A stretch of DNA of 64,000 bases from Isoetes taiwanensis (GCA_021234155.1 JAJEKV010000026.1:4142644-4206643); one strand, 5' to 3'; positions 23,510 through 36,514 are shown, counted from the first letter of the stretch. Numbers and translations: made by a program. The notes: generated by a model not told the origin, from the sequence alone.

Positions 23510-25070
23510 ACGCAATATACTGTAGCCCAGCAAAATACATATCAACATCTGCATGCCCTGAACCGGACTAGAAGAAAAATCCGTTCCACATTCGGAGTCG
23601 GTGTTATTGGAAAAATGGTAAGGAGAGTGTTGACAATGCGATTCTTGGCACACTTATCAGGCAACAACCCTCTCAAAATTGAAGCAAAGTTAAAACAAAA
23701 AAATCTCTACATATATAGTTACAATGTTGAATACACGATGCCGCCATAGAGAGAACAACATTGTGGGGTTGTAACTGGGATGCTTATCAACCAAAGATGA
23801 CAAAAAGAAAATCATACATGCATGGATCTTTGCAGTAACTCCTTCAGGTACTCAATAACATTCCAATCCAGGAATAGAAGCTTTGTCCATCTGCAAAACC
23901 CCATCCCCAAACATAAAAATCCTGCCAGAAAGATATAACATATGCAGCTAAAAACCCCACTTTGTAGATGAAAAATTCATGTAGCGAGCACAAAAAATCC
24001 TGCCATTTGTGCAGCTACAAAGGACAGTATCAAAATCATTCAAAATCCTGTATCACCTTAGGTAATCTTGGGCACAACAGAACGAATCATATACAAACAG
24101 TCATTTAGTTTTTTTCCCCGCCCAGCCATGAGATTCTTCACCCGAAGCCCTTCCTAACCTTGCCTCTTCCTTGATCCCGTCCACTGTTATTTCCACCACA
24201 ATCCATTATGAATTTCTCACATACATTTTCACAGGAAAAATTAGGGCCAGATTCATGGCTATTGGCACCGTATTGGATATACAGACTTCCATTTTCTACA
24301 ATCAAGCAACAAAAAGCAAAATCAGAAAGAATCCAAGAGCCTGCTTCAACTACTTCAACTACTCTGCTTCAAAGTAATAACTCCATTGATGTTGTCATAA
24401 GCTCAGATACAACGCCTGAAGTTTCTGAAATATGTAAGAGATAAGCAAAAGAAGTCCTAAAGCTGCAATAACATGCAGGATTTGAAAGAAGTCGTGAGAG
24501 TTTTTGAATATGGAAGAGTAGGCTTACTTGTTTATACATATCCTCCAAGAACCTTTTCTAAAAAAGCTGGAGCACCTTAAGAACCTAGACTTGCAGAAGG
24601 GCTCTAGCTTGCAAATCTTGCAGAAGCGCCTTAGAAAATATTTGCAAGGCAAACTGCCTAGCAATGCAACTACTGAGATCCATGACTTCACGACTTAGAT
24701 TCACATGAAGAAAATGCAGACGTACCTGTTTTGCCCAAATATATCAAGAAACAAAGGAGATTGTTCAGGTGTTTCTATACCACTGTTATCCACAAAAAAG
24801 CCAACAGAATCGAGAACCCAGAAAAACGTAAGCTTTAAAATGCTGAGCTGAACTGCTCTATGACTTCGAAGGAGATGTTAAGATTTGCAGAAGGAAATGA
24901 CTTCGAATATAACTTAGGGCTCCTCTGGCAGCCGACCTCAGCTCAAGCTTCACAGATGTGGAGCAGCTATGGCAGACATTTAAGACACGGATTGATGGCC
25001 GATTCACTCCCTTGCTTTCAAGGCTTAGGATTTAAAACATCCATCGATTCAAAAAAATCCAACCTCCCGC
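23510..25070. other. Non-coding stretch, no gene recognised
   Basis: AT-rich with short frames on both strands. 24170-24440 has two overlapping open frames, neither with a motif. Nothing further can be supported. Confidence 0.5.
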
Positions 25071-25081
25071 AAGAGGAGTCG

Positions 25082-25170
25082 CGAGGGGGGAGAGGAATGT
25101 CGCATGCGTCTGCACATGCGGCGTTCCTGGCGCAAATATCAAAGCCTTCCTATTTTAATAAAGAAGATGC
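25082..25170 (+). repeat. Helitron-like 5' end with hairpin, family C copy 1
   Basis: From TCGCGAGGGGGGAGAGG the sequence runs into a stem, GGAATGTCGCAT paired with ATGCGGCGTTCC around loop GCGTCTGCAC (two G-T pairs). It continues with TTTTAATAAAGAAGATGCA. The same arrangement occurs at 57719-57810, where the element ends in a Helitron-type 3' terminus. The TC start and shared hairpin suggest a Helitron 5' end. No matching 3' end can be paired with certainty; 29134 is a candidate. Confidence 0.55.
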
Positions 25171-25394
25171 ATGACAACAAAAAACTTCATTGGATCACCA
25201 CATGCTTTAAACTTTTTGCAACTATACACATCATCTTCTGCTAGACCCATCTTTTGATAATGTCCTATGATGCCATTCATATTTTCTCATATGCTCTCAG
25301 TATTGAGATCATGTATATTTATATGCAAAATAACCGTGACCATCAAAAGCAAAAGAAAAAAAACCGAACATCGTCAACCGTTTCTTTATATCAA

Positions 25395-25530
25395 TTTTTG
25401 GGTTGCCCCTAGGGGGGCAAACCCTCGTTTATGTAGGTATGTGGGTATATTCAAGTATATGTTGGCATATACCTAGCATATGCTGATGACTGCTAAAAAC
25501 TGGCTGCTGCCTGTAAATGGTCGGTCATCC
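25395..25530 (+). repeat. Dispersed hairpin repeat, family A copy 2
   Basis: TTTTTGGGTTGCCCCTAGGG begins at the same boundary as the copy at 12933. It is followed by GGCAAACCCTCGTTTATGT, ATATACCTAGCATATGCTGA and GGTCGGTCATCC, each with a counterpart in copy 1. Confidence 0.75.
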
Positions 25531-25697
25531 AGCCCCGTTATCAGCCTGCTACACAAACGCTATCCGCCAGACTTGGCTATGGCTTCTGCACCTCGGATTC
25601 TGCCCTCCCTTCCGCGCCTTCCATCAGGGTTCTGGCGAGTTGAGCACATGTTTATCCCTTCCTTATACCCTCTAGGGCATAATCTTAGGGCATGGGT

Positions 25698-26002
25698 GAG
25701 AGCCACTTAGAGAAAATTTGCATCGGTTCTTCCAGATTTGGTTTGGCAATCGGTTATCGACATTGCAACCATAATGCTGGTTATGGTGTCAGATAGTGCT
25801 TCTATTCCGGTATCAATATTGCATCAGTAATGCCGATTATGGCATCTCGCTTCTGCAAGATTGTTTGCATTTCAAAGATACCCCTTTTTTTTTCGTTTAA
25901 GGCATCGGTTAGGGCATGGGTTCTGGGAAGGGCGTGTGATGTTCAGCGAGCCACTTAGAGAAAATTTGCATCGGTTCTTCCAGATTTGGTTTTGGCAATG
26001 CA
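25698..26002. repeat. Direct repeat of 51 bp, about 249 bp apart
   Basis: GAGCCACTTAGAGAAAATTT through CCAGATTTGG occurs at about 25701 and 25950 with one base of length difference. The interval also shows GGGCATGGGTT-type repeats. Confidence 0.8.
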
Positions 26003-26009
26003 AAGGACT

Positions 26010-28650
26010 TTCCAGCAGGGAAAAAAAATGACGTTTCTTGGTGCTGCGACCTCTGCTTGCTGCTAGGGCGACTGTGGGACCGCCCCTCTCTCTCAAATCC
26101 GGGACTAGCAAAGGATTTCACCATCGTGGAGAGAATTTTTGTGCAAAAAAACAGTTGAAAGTTGGATTCCTTATTTCAATTTTTCTGGAGACTTCTCTGG
26201 CGATTCTTCTCTAGCGATTTCTCTGGCGACTGCTTCTCTGAGGTTAGAATTCGTAATGCAATTCCTAACTTCTGCATGCTATTCCTGCTTTCTTATTTCC
26301 TTTCGCTATCGTTGGTTCTATGGCAAAAGTTCTGTATGCTAATCCTATTTCCTATTTCATTTTTCTGTTCCTATCTCTTATTTAGGGCTTCTAAGTTTAG
26401 GAACAGAGTTTTTGTTGAATGCTTCTATCTTCTATTTAATGCTATTTCCTATTTCCTATCTATGGTTCTTATTCTATTGAATAGGGTCCACATTCCTACA
26501 GAACATGTAAAGTAAATCAATGTAAGAAAACTAGCATTAGGCCCTTAAGCCCTAGCATTTTCTTCATGTATAACAATAGAGAAGAATAATTGCATATTCT
26601 GACCCATCTCATTTAGAAGTTTATGATGTTGATGGACCATTTTCCGAAGGGGAGTCTCCTGGATATGCTGAAATTAACTTCCTTAAATACAAAGCAGAAG
26701 AAACTGGGTTCCATTTTCCGGGAAGCGTGCTTTGGCTTGTGGATCTTGATTGCACCTAAGAATTTTTCTGACCAATACTAAGCAATCTGACATATTTGTT
26801 GAGTATGTGCAAAGGGTGGAGAAGGAGGTTGGCACAAAGGTAGGAAGTATACCTTTCTGGTTAGGTGATTGTTTAGTAAGATAGGGATTGATAGGATAAG
26901 AATGGCAGCAAGGAGAGAACTTTTTCTTACTTAAAGACCTTGGTACAGAAAAAACTGCTACCCATACTTGATAGGCAAAATGAACATTTTCAGAAGAAAG
27001 AACAAAGCATGTTTCCACAAAGTTATTTAATAACTATGTTTGAAATTTATATATTCAGATTTACAACAATTTGACGTGAATACTCTGAGCTTGACTATTA
27101 ACTTCATCATGTTTGTTTTATGTCGCTTTGGCGATTGTGAAAAGATCAAGACAGAGAAACCATTCTTTTCGAAGCTTTTCTCACTTCCTTCCAAGAATTT
27201 CTAATAAATGACTTTACTGCAAGAATAAAGAAGAAAATACTACTTCAAAGTTGGCAAACAACAACTTTCATGTCTTAATGTTATTTGGTATTGGTATCCG
27301 ACCTTCCAGAGCATTACTTTTTCTCACTTTTATGGGAAGATATCGAAGAGATAACTGAGACAGTACCACCATTAGGCTATGTTGCTATAACAATTCTTGT
27401 GTTTACACGCAAAGGGCATGGTTTTTGATGTGTAGAGAGTGCAAAAGTATGGACTCACGTGGAAGACTCAAGTTTCAGTTCCAGTCCTTTGTGAGACCTG
27501 GATATGCCTTCAGGTAACTAGCTTGTAACACTAGCAAGTGCAAATTTTTGTTTTTATACATCTACTTTGGCAGACCATGTATGCTGCCAAAAACTTTTAT
27601 AATAAAAATGACTGAGAACACATGTTACGAAGGTCTCAGAATTCTTTTCTTCACATGAAAATGTGTATGAAAGTAGCTCTCATGGCTCTTCAAACTGGGA
27701 AGGTTTAAAGAACATTCTGACCTAGATGGACAACAAGCATTTAGTAGAAATTTTATGTTTTTCGGTGCCAAAGGTATCTTAATAAGTGACGTCTGTTCTA
27801 TAGCATGCATCTGCTGCAACGTCTTCTATAACATGATATAGCTCTGGCATTTGTAACATCAGATTGGATGCAAAACGGTATGGGTGGATATTCTTACCAG
27901 GATTTTGTTATACCAGCTTGAGCATGTAAATCAGTCTGATCTTTGCAAGTTAAAGACAAGCATTGAAACGTGGAAGAAGATAGGTATGGCAGACAAAATA
28001 TCAAAATTGTCCCTTTGGATGGAATGATATATTTCTTTGACCGCACACATAAATAAATTGGAATTACCAATATGTTTTCTTCTATGACTTCTCAGTCTTA
28101 GAACATGGTCCAAAACACAAGTTCTTTGTTAACAAATAATTGAATTCTAATAGAGGTCCACGTATACACGTCACAATCCCAACTATCTATCAACATTTGA
28201 TATGTCTCAAATTGATACTCCCAGTCCATGTATACTCTTTGCAACTCTTGACATGATGAATGGAGGGATGTCCCTGAGATATTTAAGAAGTGGGCCTTCC
28301 TTGAGCATTCATAATATTACCTATATTCACGCCGCTCGCATGATGGTAAGAAATGTGAGGCACAAACTAATGTCAGGTTAAGCACAGATTAAAGTAGCCC
28401 AGATTGGAGCAACTAAAGGAATGCGGCCAAGTAATGCGAAAAGCTCATAACTTATACACGGACAAAAGCAATAAAAAATGGAATTAAGTAGAGAAACCAT
28501 TATAAAGTGTAGTAGTAAGAGAGCATATTTTGAGAAATTTTATAAAGAATAAGTATGCATGAAATCATATCATGCCTTATAACATGGCAAAGTTCCTCCA
28601 TGGCATAATCTTGAACAAAAAGATTAACCTTATAATGTTTTTATTACGTG
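26010..28650. other. Non-coding stretch, no gene recognised
   Basis: 26160-26260 carries a degenerate TCTCTGGCGA repeat. The remainder is AT-rich with no frame I can identify. Short frames at 26683-27018 and 27625-27819 lack motifs. Confidence 0.5.
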
Positions 28651-28666
28651 CACTATTAAACTATAT

Positions 28667-28815
28667 GCATGTTTAAGATATATGAGCAAAATCATGTTGT
28701 AGTATTTTCATTTTACAGTTTTGCACACCAAACAATTCTCTAACATGATTTTGCATGTTTAAGATATATGAGCAAAATCATGTTGTAGTATTTTCATTTT
28801 ACGGTTTGGCATAGG
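28667..28815. repeat. Two-copy 86-bp tandem repeat
   Basis: GCATGTTTAAGATATATGAG at 28667 recurs at 28753 and both run through TTTTCATTTTAC(A/G)GTTT. Nearly identical copies. Confidence 0.9.
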
Positions 28816-29106
28816 AGAGTTTGGCCCATATTTAAACACTGCCTAGATACTATCTATGCAGATGCAAAATGGCCTTACGGAACTGCAAACAGGTTAGGCC
28901 ATGATAAGAATTAATATCAAAATTAATATATTTAGTGCAACAAACTGATCGATCTTAATATTTTAAAACTTTGAAAGTTGTATTTAAGCTTCAAGCATAA
29001 TAAATAAACATTTTAAAGGAACAATTTCAAACTTTAATTTATAAGGAAAGCCCATTCTTTCTAATGACCATAACTTCATTAAGTTTTGAAATTAATCCAA
29101 TGAAAA

Positions 29107-29134
29107 GCCCAGCAACGCTGGGCACTTTTTCTAG
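29107..29134 (+). mobile_element. Helitron 3' terminus (hairpin plus CTAG)
   Basis: GCCCAGCAACGCTGGGC folds as a 7-bp stem with a 3-base loop and is followed 7 bases later by CTAG and then T. A short GC-rich hairpin 5-12 bases before a CTRR end, with insertion before T, is the classical Helitron 3' signature. The upstream extent of this element is not determined. Confidence 0.85.
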
Positions 29135-29296
29135 TAGAATATAAAAAGTAAATTGTTACTCCTAGGCAAGCAACGTGATTACGATTTCTTTGCCATATGT
29201 TTGATATCGCCAAGTTCTAAACAACCACATTGGCTTGAAGAAAATGCTAGAAACAAAAACATAGATTCATGATTCATAGATTCATGATTCATAGAT

Positions 29297-29386
29297 TCTC
29301 GGGTCACGGAGGGCAACCCTCCGTGCGCAGCATCTTGTTTAGTTTAATTCGGACAAAAGCCTAGCAACGCTGGGCACTTTTTCTAG
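29297..29386 (+). mobile_element. Mini Helitron-like element with both end hairpins (about 90 bp)
   Basis: The left end has TCGGGTCACGGAGGGCAACC..., where CACGGAGGG-CAA-CCCTCCGTG is a perfect 9-bp stem (family B). The right end has GCCTAGCAACGCTGGGC and, 7 bases on, CTAG followed by T. Only about 20 bases separate the family B tract from the 3' hairpin. This links family B hairpins with Helitron 3' ends. It may be a minimal element or a fusion of two fragments. Confidence 0.65.
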
Positions 29387-29396
29387 TAGTTATGAA

Positions 29397-29862
29397 AAGA
29401 GAGATGAGGAGCCTACACGTGTAAGACTCTAAAAAGTAATGAGCAACGAGCCTTTCCAAAATTGACACGTGTATTGCAAGTGTCTGCTTGAAATTTCATA
29501 GAAGATCAATATAGCATGATAAGGGGATTTCTTTTGTATTTTTGTATGTTCCATATATCTAGAATGCGCATACGTTCACATAGATTTTCCTCACGTTTTC
29601 CATGGTTACATCCTTGAAACATTCAATATTTTAGGGCTCTCTATGATATGGAGCAAGCACGGGGGAGTGGTCCATGGCAAATGGGTTATGAAAATTATGA
29701 CATATATATGCGAATACTAGTCCTAGGGTTTCCGAAAGTGTATATATAGAAGGGGCATAGGGTAACATATAATCTATTCAAATATCAAAGGTTATATTAT
29801 GGATCTTGATATTCTAAGGTGTACTTCAAATATTTGAAGGGGATCATTATGGATAAGTCCTT
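29397..29862 (+). repeat. Dispersed repeat X, copy 1 (partner 34413-34803)
   Basis: Shares GAGGAGCCTACACGTG, GGTCCATGGCAAATGGGTTA, TATATATGCGAATACTAGTC and CTTGATATTCTAAGGTGTAC in order with the copy at 34.4 kb. The partner has about 75 bases fewer in the middle. No coding region recognised. Confidence 0.9.
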
Positions 29863-29867
29863 TATAT

Positions 29868-29950
29868 TACAAGAAATTTATCGCGGCGGCCTCCTTTATA
29901 TTACAAGAAATTTATCGCGGCGGCCAAGGCCGCCGCGAACATTTCTCTTC
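29868..29950 (+). mobile_element. CACTA-like terminus with GC hairpin, duplicated end
   Basis: TACAAGAAATTTATCGCGGC appears twice, 34 bases apart. The second copy continues as GCGGCGGCCAAGGCCGCCGC, a near-perfect 9-bp stem with AA at the centre. CACTA (En/Spm) elements end CACTACAAGAAA, so these look like ends that have lost the first bases. Another copy is at 35332-35378. No opposite end was found. Confidence 0.5.
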
Positions 29951-30319
29951 TTCCAAATCCATTAGAGGGGTTTGTGTCAACTTGGAACCAACGCGAAAAC
30001 ACATCTTCAAGCATATCTCAAGCCATGATGCTTTGCCCTCATATTGAAGATAATAATGTTATTTCAAAGCTCTCAAAACGAGGTTCAAATTTTGTGATTC
30101 ACTTTGCTCGCATTAGTTAGAAGTGTGTTTAAAAGCAAACATTTAAATAAAACCTCATTAACCAAGGGAAAATGCCATTTTAACATTAAGTATTGGACCT
30201 AGTAATGCTAACCATACATTAACTTATAGCCTAGTATCTTCGCAAAATATTATATTGTTTTGATATGTGGATCGCCCCTGCATTCTTGTTTCCTTATAGA
30301 GCAATCCAAATTCAGGGTT

Positions 30320-30938
30320 CCAGCCCAAGGAATGGGATATTGGCTCGTGCAGGGTTGATCTAGAGCGGATGGTCCTTGTGTTCAGAAGGATTTGCCTTTA
30401 AATTCCAAAAAAAGGCATAGCGAAGATCTGGTAGCAGTGGAATCTCTTCAAAACAAAGGTTGAGTCCACAAAGATTGTGAAGAGGATGTTAGATCCTCCT
30501 GGGGATATCTCTGTTAAAATGAAAAGGGAGGAGCCCATCCCGCTTGTAGTTCATACAATTGATAGTGAAAATGAGGTTAGCAACAAAAAGAATAGGGTAT
30601 GTGAAGTTGGCAGCAAGAAAGGCAATGTGGTAGTTGCAACTGCAAAATGTCGAGAAAACGAAGCCGGAAACAATGAGAATGTAAGACCTAGAGAGGATGT
30701 TCATATGGCAGATAAGGCGCAGACATCCGAACAAAATGTCAGTTCCGCTGGTGCAGCAAATGGCAGACCAAAACCATGGTTAACATATTGTAGACAACGC
30801 CCTAAACAGGCAATTGTAGTCGATGCATGTCCTTCAGGATCATCGCAGATTATTTCTGTTCAAGCCTCTGCAAAGCAGGTTGCAGCATCGAGAGATGAAG
30901 AATTGCCCACTTCTGTGAATTTACCTGTTTTAGGGTAA
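30320..30938 (+). CDS. Unidentified coding fragment, possibly decayed exon
   Basis: The open frame 30477-30938 has lysine- and glutamate-rich composition with NGRPKPWLTYCRQRPKQ near its C-terminal third. Its frame is entered through valine, not an ATG: the in-frame Met is at 30486. A different frame just upstream (30320-30400) reads GFQPKEWDIGSCRVDLERMV before a stop, also protein-like. I cannot name the family. The two pieces are probably exons or one frame broken by a shift. Confidence 0.35.
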
Positions 30939-31316
30939 TCGAATTTACCTATCAAAGGCATAAAAGAATCGAATCTAAGGAAACAGAATTATATATGTGT
31001 AGATTATAAAGGGATAACCAATGGATGGGGTCGGGGTCAATTTCAAAGGAAAATTCAACAAATATTGTAGATGGGTCGAGATACTTTGTAGAAGGATGGG
31101 GACGCGACTTAAGAATGTGACTTAAGAAATAGAGATGCATGGATATTTAAAACGGGAGGAACCATGCATTATGGGGGGGCAACCTTTATTTGAAAAGTCA
31201 CTCTAAAAGATGGACCTTATCTTATAAGAAGCCCCTATTCTATTCATCGACAATAAATAAGGTGGACCTTTACCTTTTATGAAAATGTAGACAAAATATA
31301 AGGACCAGCAATTATG

Positions 31317-31365
31317 AAGGAACGGTGACCTACAACCAAATTGGAACGGTGACCTACAACCAAAT
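31317..31365. repeat. Two-copy 24-bp tandem repeat
   Basis: GGAACGGTGACCTACAACCA is present twice in succession. No gene context. Confidence 0.85.
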
Positions 31366-32250
31366 CGAAGATTATCCTCGAATTGGAACTACGAGAGCAT
31401 TTGAAAGGTGCAAAAGATCGTGGAGCCCGCTTTAGGTTGATCTTGACAGCAAATCTGGCATCTATATGTTGTTTTAAGCCCCATTTGAGGGCCATCGCAG
31501 TAACTGTTGCAGAGTTTTCACAATTTACCACATTTTCCTAATGTTCTTCTACACTGATTTAGTTTTGCTACGATGCTTTCGGATTTGTGGGTTCAAATCC
31601 CATAGCTGAAAGGTTTATTGATTTTAGTTTTTTGCTCCAGTTGCTCTGTTACTATTTGGACAACCGGGAGTAGCTTGTCAAATGGGGTCAAATTTCATAT
31701 GCATGGATTGTAAGGAGATGATAGGTGTCAGCACAGGGTTCAAGATCACACGGAATTTGCGACCCCATTTCCATGTTGTTAATAACTTGGCATTGCCCCA
31801 TGCTAGGTGTGGCCTATGTCGATGAATACAAGTTTGCTAGCATAGCTTGTATGGCAATATGGCCGTAGGAAATTTTATGACATTCCTCAAAAGGTGCAAT
31901 AGATGTGAACAGCCGTATGTCCATTATCTATCATTATAGAAGCAAGGTAGCATTTTAGCACGCCCAAGTACAAAGTGTGTCCTCCCATTTCAACTCTTAT
32001 GCCTCCCATTCCAAAATGGACTAAATGTAGATGTAAGCCTATCTATTGCCTCTAAGAAAATTGGGCAATACATGATTGTCCAAATTATGAGAGAGAGGGA
32101 GGGAGGCAGAAATAGAAGTGACTCTCGAGGGAGGGTAGGATGGGGGGAAGGGATGATAATGTATATATGCCTAGAATTTTAGGATCAATTATAGCAGAAT
32201 TGTATCTACAAGTCACACATCGGGGCAATCATTATTGATGTGGACTTGTT

Positions 32251-32330
32251 TATGATGTGAGTTATTTGGCCATCTGCTATTATTACGATTAGTCTTAAAT
32301 TGAAGGTCCATATGATAACCTGCCTCTAAG
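32251..32330 (+). repeat. Dispersed repeat Z, copy 1 (partner 36427-36512)
   Basis: TTATGATGTGAGTTATTTGG and TTACGATTAGTCTTAAATTG are shared with 36.4 kb in the same order and strand. Here the repeat lies upstream of two Helitron 3' ends. At 36.4 kb it lies upstream of a purine-rich array. Confidence 0.85.
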
Positions 32331-32489
32331 ATCCATACGTTATAACCTCCATAGGATCACTCTTAGGGTATGTTAATATCCATCCAACTTGACCAGGGGA
32401 AACTCAAGTTGGATTTGATTTGGTCTCATGGGAATGATGAGCTCACTTACTTTGTCAATATTCCCATTTTTCAAGTTTAGTCCCATTAT

Positions 32490-32745
32490 GGAAACATAGT
32501 CTTACACTGAATGCAATCCATAGGGTGCCAACTCCATAGGATCATTCTTACACGAAAGGCCCATATAGAACATATGTTTATTTATGCGCGACAATGTCAG
32601 GCACACGTTTACTAGTACATGCTTTTGCACGAATCCTATAATAGCTATAAAGGGTACCAACTCCGTTTGACCAATCTTGTACCGATGGCCCATATAAATA
32701 CACACTTCTACTTATGCACGGCAACGCCGGGCACATGTTTATTAG
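32490..32745 (+). mobile_element. Two tandem Helitron-type 3' ends about 130 bp apart
   Basis: The first end has GCGACAATGTCAGGCAC and CTAG at 32612-32615 before T. The second has CGGCAACGCCGGGCAC and TTAG at 32742-32745 before T. The upstream parts also match each other (GGTGCCAACTCC versus GGTACCAACTCC, GGCCCATATA in both). The terminus was therefore duplicated, a pattern known for Helitrons whose 3' end is bypassed. Confidence 0.7.
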
Positions 32746-32791
32746 TAGCATCTATATACAATTTGCTAATGAATGACCATGAATGAATATG

Positions 32792-34048
<1,257 letters not shown>

Positions 34049-34063
34049 TTATATGCACTTAAG

Positions 34064-34405
34064 CTTATGGATCTAAAACTGACTGACAATTTCAAAATGC
34101 CGCCCAGCTCAACTTATAGTCTTGGTCCTCAAGCAGGACTCGGACTCGTAAATAGCAATGTGTCTAACCATTGCTGGAAATTTTTTATTTTCTTGCCGGA
34201 ATTTAACACAAGTAGGCAGATTTTTAGGGGAGGAACTCCCCTATTTTCGAACCATCTCAAGTTCTAAATGCTTTTGTCCATTTCATTGACCACGTTTTAA
34301 AAGTGCAAGAGCCTCCACGTGTTGTGCCCATTCAGAAGGGGCTTCAAATTGTATTAAAGTTTTCCAAAAATCTTAGTATTGCATATCCATATCCCTAGCA
34401 TATAC
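34064..34405. repeat. Peroxidase upstream segment, duplicated at 35048-35325
   Basis: AAGCTTATGGATCTAAAA, CTGACTGACAATTTCAAAAT, TTGACCAC(G/A)TTTTAAAAGT and ATTGCATATCCATATCCC occur in both segments in order. The first copy is the immediate 5' flank of the peroxidase, so part of its probable promoter has been duplicated 1 kb upstream. Confidence 0.85.
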
Positions 34406-34412
34406 TTATAAT

Positions 34413-34803
34413 AAGAGAGATAAGGAGCCTACACGTGGAAGACTCTTATAAGTAGTGAGTAATTCCACTCTAAAAAGTAGCGAGGAACGAGCCTTTCAAA
34501 ACTTGGCATGTGTATTCATATAGATTCTTATCACATTTTCCATGGTTACATCCATGAAACATGCAATATTTTAGGGCTCTCTATGATATGGAGCAAGTAC
34601 GGGAGAGTGGTCCATGGCAAATGGGTTATAAAAATTATGACATATATATGCGAATACTAGTCCTAGGGTTTCCGAAAGTGTATATAAAGAAGGGGCATAG
34701 GGTAACATATAATCTATATTAATATCTAAGATTATAATGGGTCTTGATATTCTAAGGTGTACTTCAAATATTTGAAGGGGGTCATTATAGATAAGACCTT
34801 TAT
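34413..34803 (+). repeat. Dispersed repeat X, copy 2
   Basis: Same strand and order of motifs as 29397-29862, with about 85-90% identity by eye. It separates the two copies of the peroxidase upstream segment. Confidence 0.9.
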
Positions 34804-34808
34804 ATAAT

Positions 34809-35045
34809 AGCGCTTCCTCTGCAAGCTCTGGGATGCCGGTGCCCTTGAACAAATCAAGCCATCATATTACAAGCTCCACATCAACCTCACATTGGAAGGG
34901 GGCCCACAACATTACTTGCGCACCCATCTGCCTATGAAGAAGCACAGACTCATTGCCTCGAACCGTACAGGGACACGCCATCTTCGAGTTGAGATGGGTC
35001 GCTGGACTGGGGAGTCATGCCAGGATATGCTTTGTCAATGTTGCC
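34809..35045 (+). mobile_element. Decayed transposon coding fragment, family Y copy 2
   Basis: Homologous to 21366-21600. In one frame it reads LWDAGALEQIKPSYYKLHIN and, after a shift, THLPMKKHRLIAS, then LRVEMGRWTG with CQDMLCQCC. The closing pattern is like the tail that follows LINE reverse transcriptases. Stops and shifts make it non-functional. Confidence 0.5.
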
Positions 35046-35047
35046 AA

Positions 35048-35325
35048 GCTTATGGATCTAAAATTGACTGACAATTTCAAAATGTCGCCTAGCTCAATCT
35101 TGCTTTATTAGTCTTGGTCCTTAAGTTCTAAATGCTTTTGTCTGTTTCATTGACCACATTTTAAAAGTGGCAATGCAATCTTTAACCATCCAACCATTGG
35201 TTTGATTATAGATGGATGGATAGATAATTAAGATTTTTAGCATTCACGAAGACCGGATTGGCCATGGAAATTAAAAAAGAAAAAGAGGCCATATAGTATT
35301 GCATATCCATATCCCTAGCATATCT
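35048..35325. repeat. Second copy of the peroxidase upstream segment
   Basis: See 34064-34405. In this copy the middle differs (an ATGGATGGATAG tract) and the end is followed directly by the CACTA-like hairpin at 35332. Confidence 0.85.
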
Positions 35326-35331
35326 ATCTAT

Positions 35332-35378
35332 ACAAGAAATTTATCGCGGCGGCCAAGGCCGCCGCAAACATTTCTCTC
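35332..35378 (+). mobile_element. CACTA-like terminus with GC hairpin, copy 2
   Basis: TACAAGAAATTTATCGCGGC then GGCCAAGGCCGCCGCAAACA. Same hairpin and flanking bases as 29905-29950. Confidence 0.5.
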
Positions 35379-35820
35379 TATTGATTCATTGGATTGAATT
35401 CACTAACTACATTATCCTAAATAATATTCCCAATATTTCCAAAATCTGTCAAGATTCTCTTAGAAATGTCAAATGTGAGAAAATAAGGACAATATAATCC
35501 TTTCTTAATCAAATCAAAATATGAGAAAATAAGGGCAAGATAACCCTTTCGTAATTCTTTCGCATTGAAGAAGTTACACATTTATCGCACACTTGAAGGG
35601 ATTTATTTAGCTATAATAGGGCCAAGATGCTATATTTATTGTCTATTGTATATGAAAAAGTAAAATTTTAGCATTGAAGAGAGATTGTATTATACATCCA
35701 ATGTTCCTTGAAAGTCCCAAAGGTTTTTACATTAAAGTAAGATTGTTCCTACATGTGCAAGTAGATATGAATATTGGATATTGATGTGCATATTTGTGAC
35801 TGAATGAGGTGAGCATGCGA

Positions 35821-36401
35821 AGTTTATGGCATTGCCAATTAGTAAAAAGCCATGATGATGGAGATACAAACAACTTGAATTTAAAGGTTCTGCATTAGAA
35901 TGTACTTACTTCTTGTGTTACGTTGAGATTTGCAATTACATTGTTGTGCTTCGATGGTCTTTGAAAGTTGTAGAATCTAAAGCAAATCATGCCAGAGTTC
36001 AAAGGATGCCTTGAGAAAGCGCCTTATTTTCTTTTTCATTTCGTACAAATGGTAGCAGATTGCCAGTTGACTTTCCTAGTGTTAAGGTTCCTAAGAAGAA
36101 ATACTACTGACACTTATAAAAAAATGAAAAGTATTTACTTGTGCTCAAATTTGTATGCAAGAGACACCTTGGGACTTAAGATCCGGGGTGGAAGTAGTAA
36201 GCACCGAGGTGTTCCTTGCAATGTGAAATCAAGGGTAACAACAATTCAGCAGAGTGGAATCAGCCAAAATATGGGGTGACAATGCCTGAATGTGGAATGA
36301 AAATGCAAGAATCTTAGGTTAAAGAATAGAATAGAATAGAAGAATGTGCAGTAAGAAGTTTACCCACCGACGACTTCAAATTTGCTCAACATTCTTTAAC
36401 G
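35821..36401 (-). repeat. Inverted dispersed repeat, copy 2 (partner 20524-21090)
   Basis: The reverse complement of this segment matches 20524-21090 end to end. A small AATAGAATAG expansion near 36330 is specific to this copy. Confidence 0.92.
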
Positions 36402-36426
36402 TCCAGTGGAATTTGCTCATCATTGT

Positions 36427-36512
36427 TTATGATGTGAGTTATTTGGTCCTCTGCGGATATCAATTTCCTTACGATTAGTCTTAAATTGAAGATTCATATG
36501 ATAAGATGTCTC
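36427..36512 (+). repeat. Dispersed repeat Z, copy 2
   Basis: Matches 32251-32330. Followed at once by the GGGAAAA array. Confidence 0.85.
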
Positions 36513-36514
36513 AA

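Noticed and set aside
31575-31612. tRNA-like T-arm GTGGGTTCAAATCCCATAG
   Set aside because: No D-arm, anticodon arm or A box upstream; chance similarity or an old SINE remnant at most.
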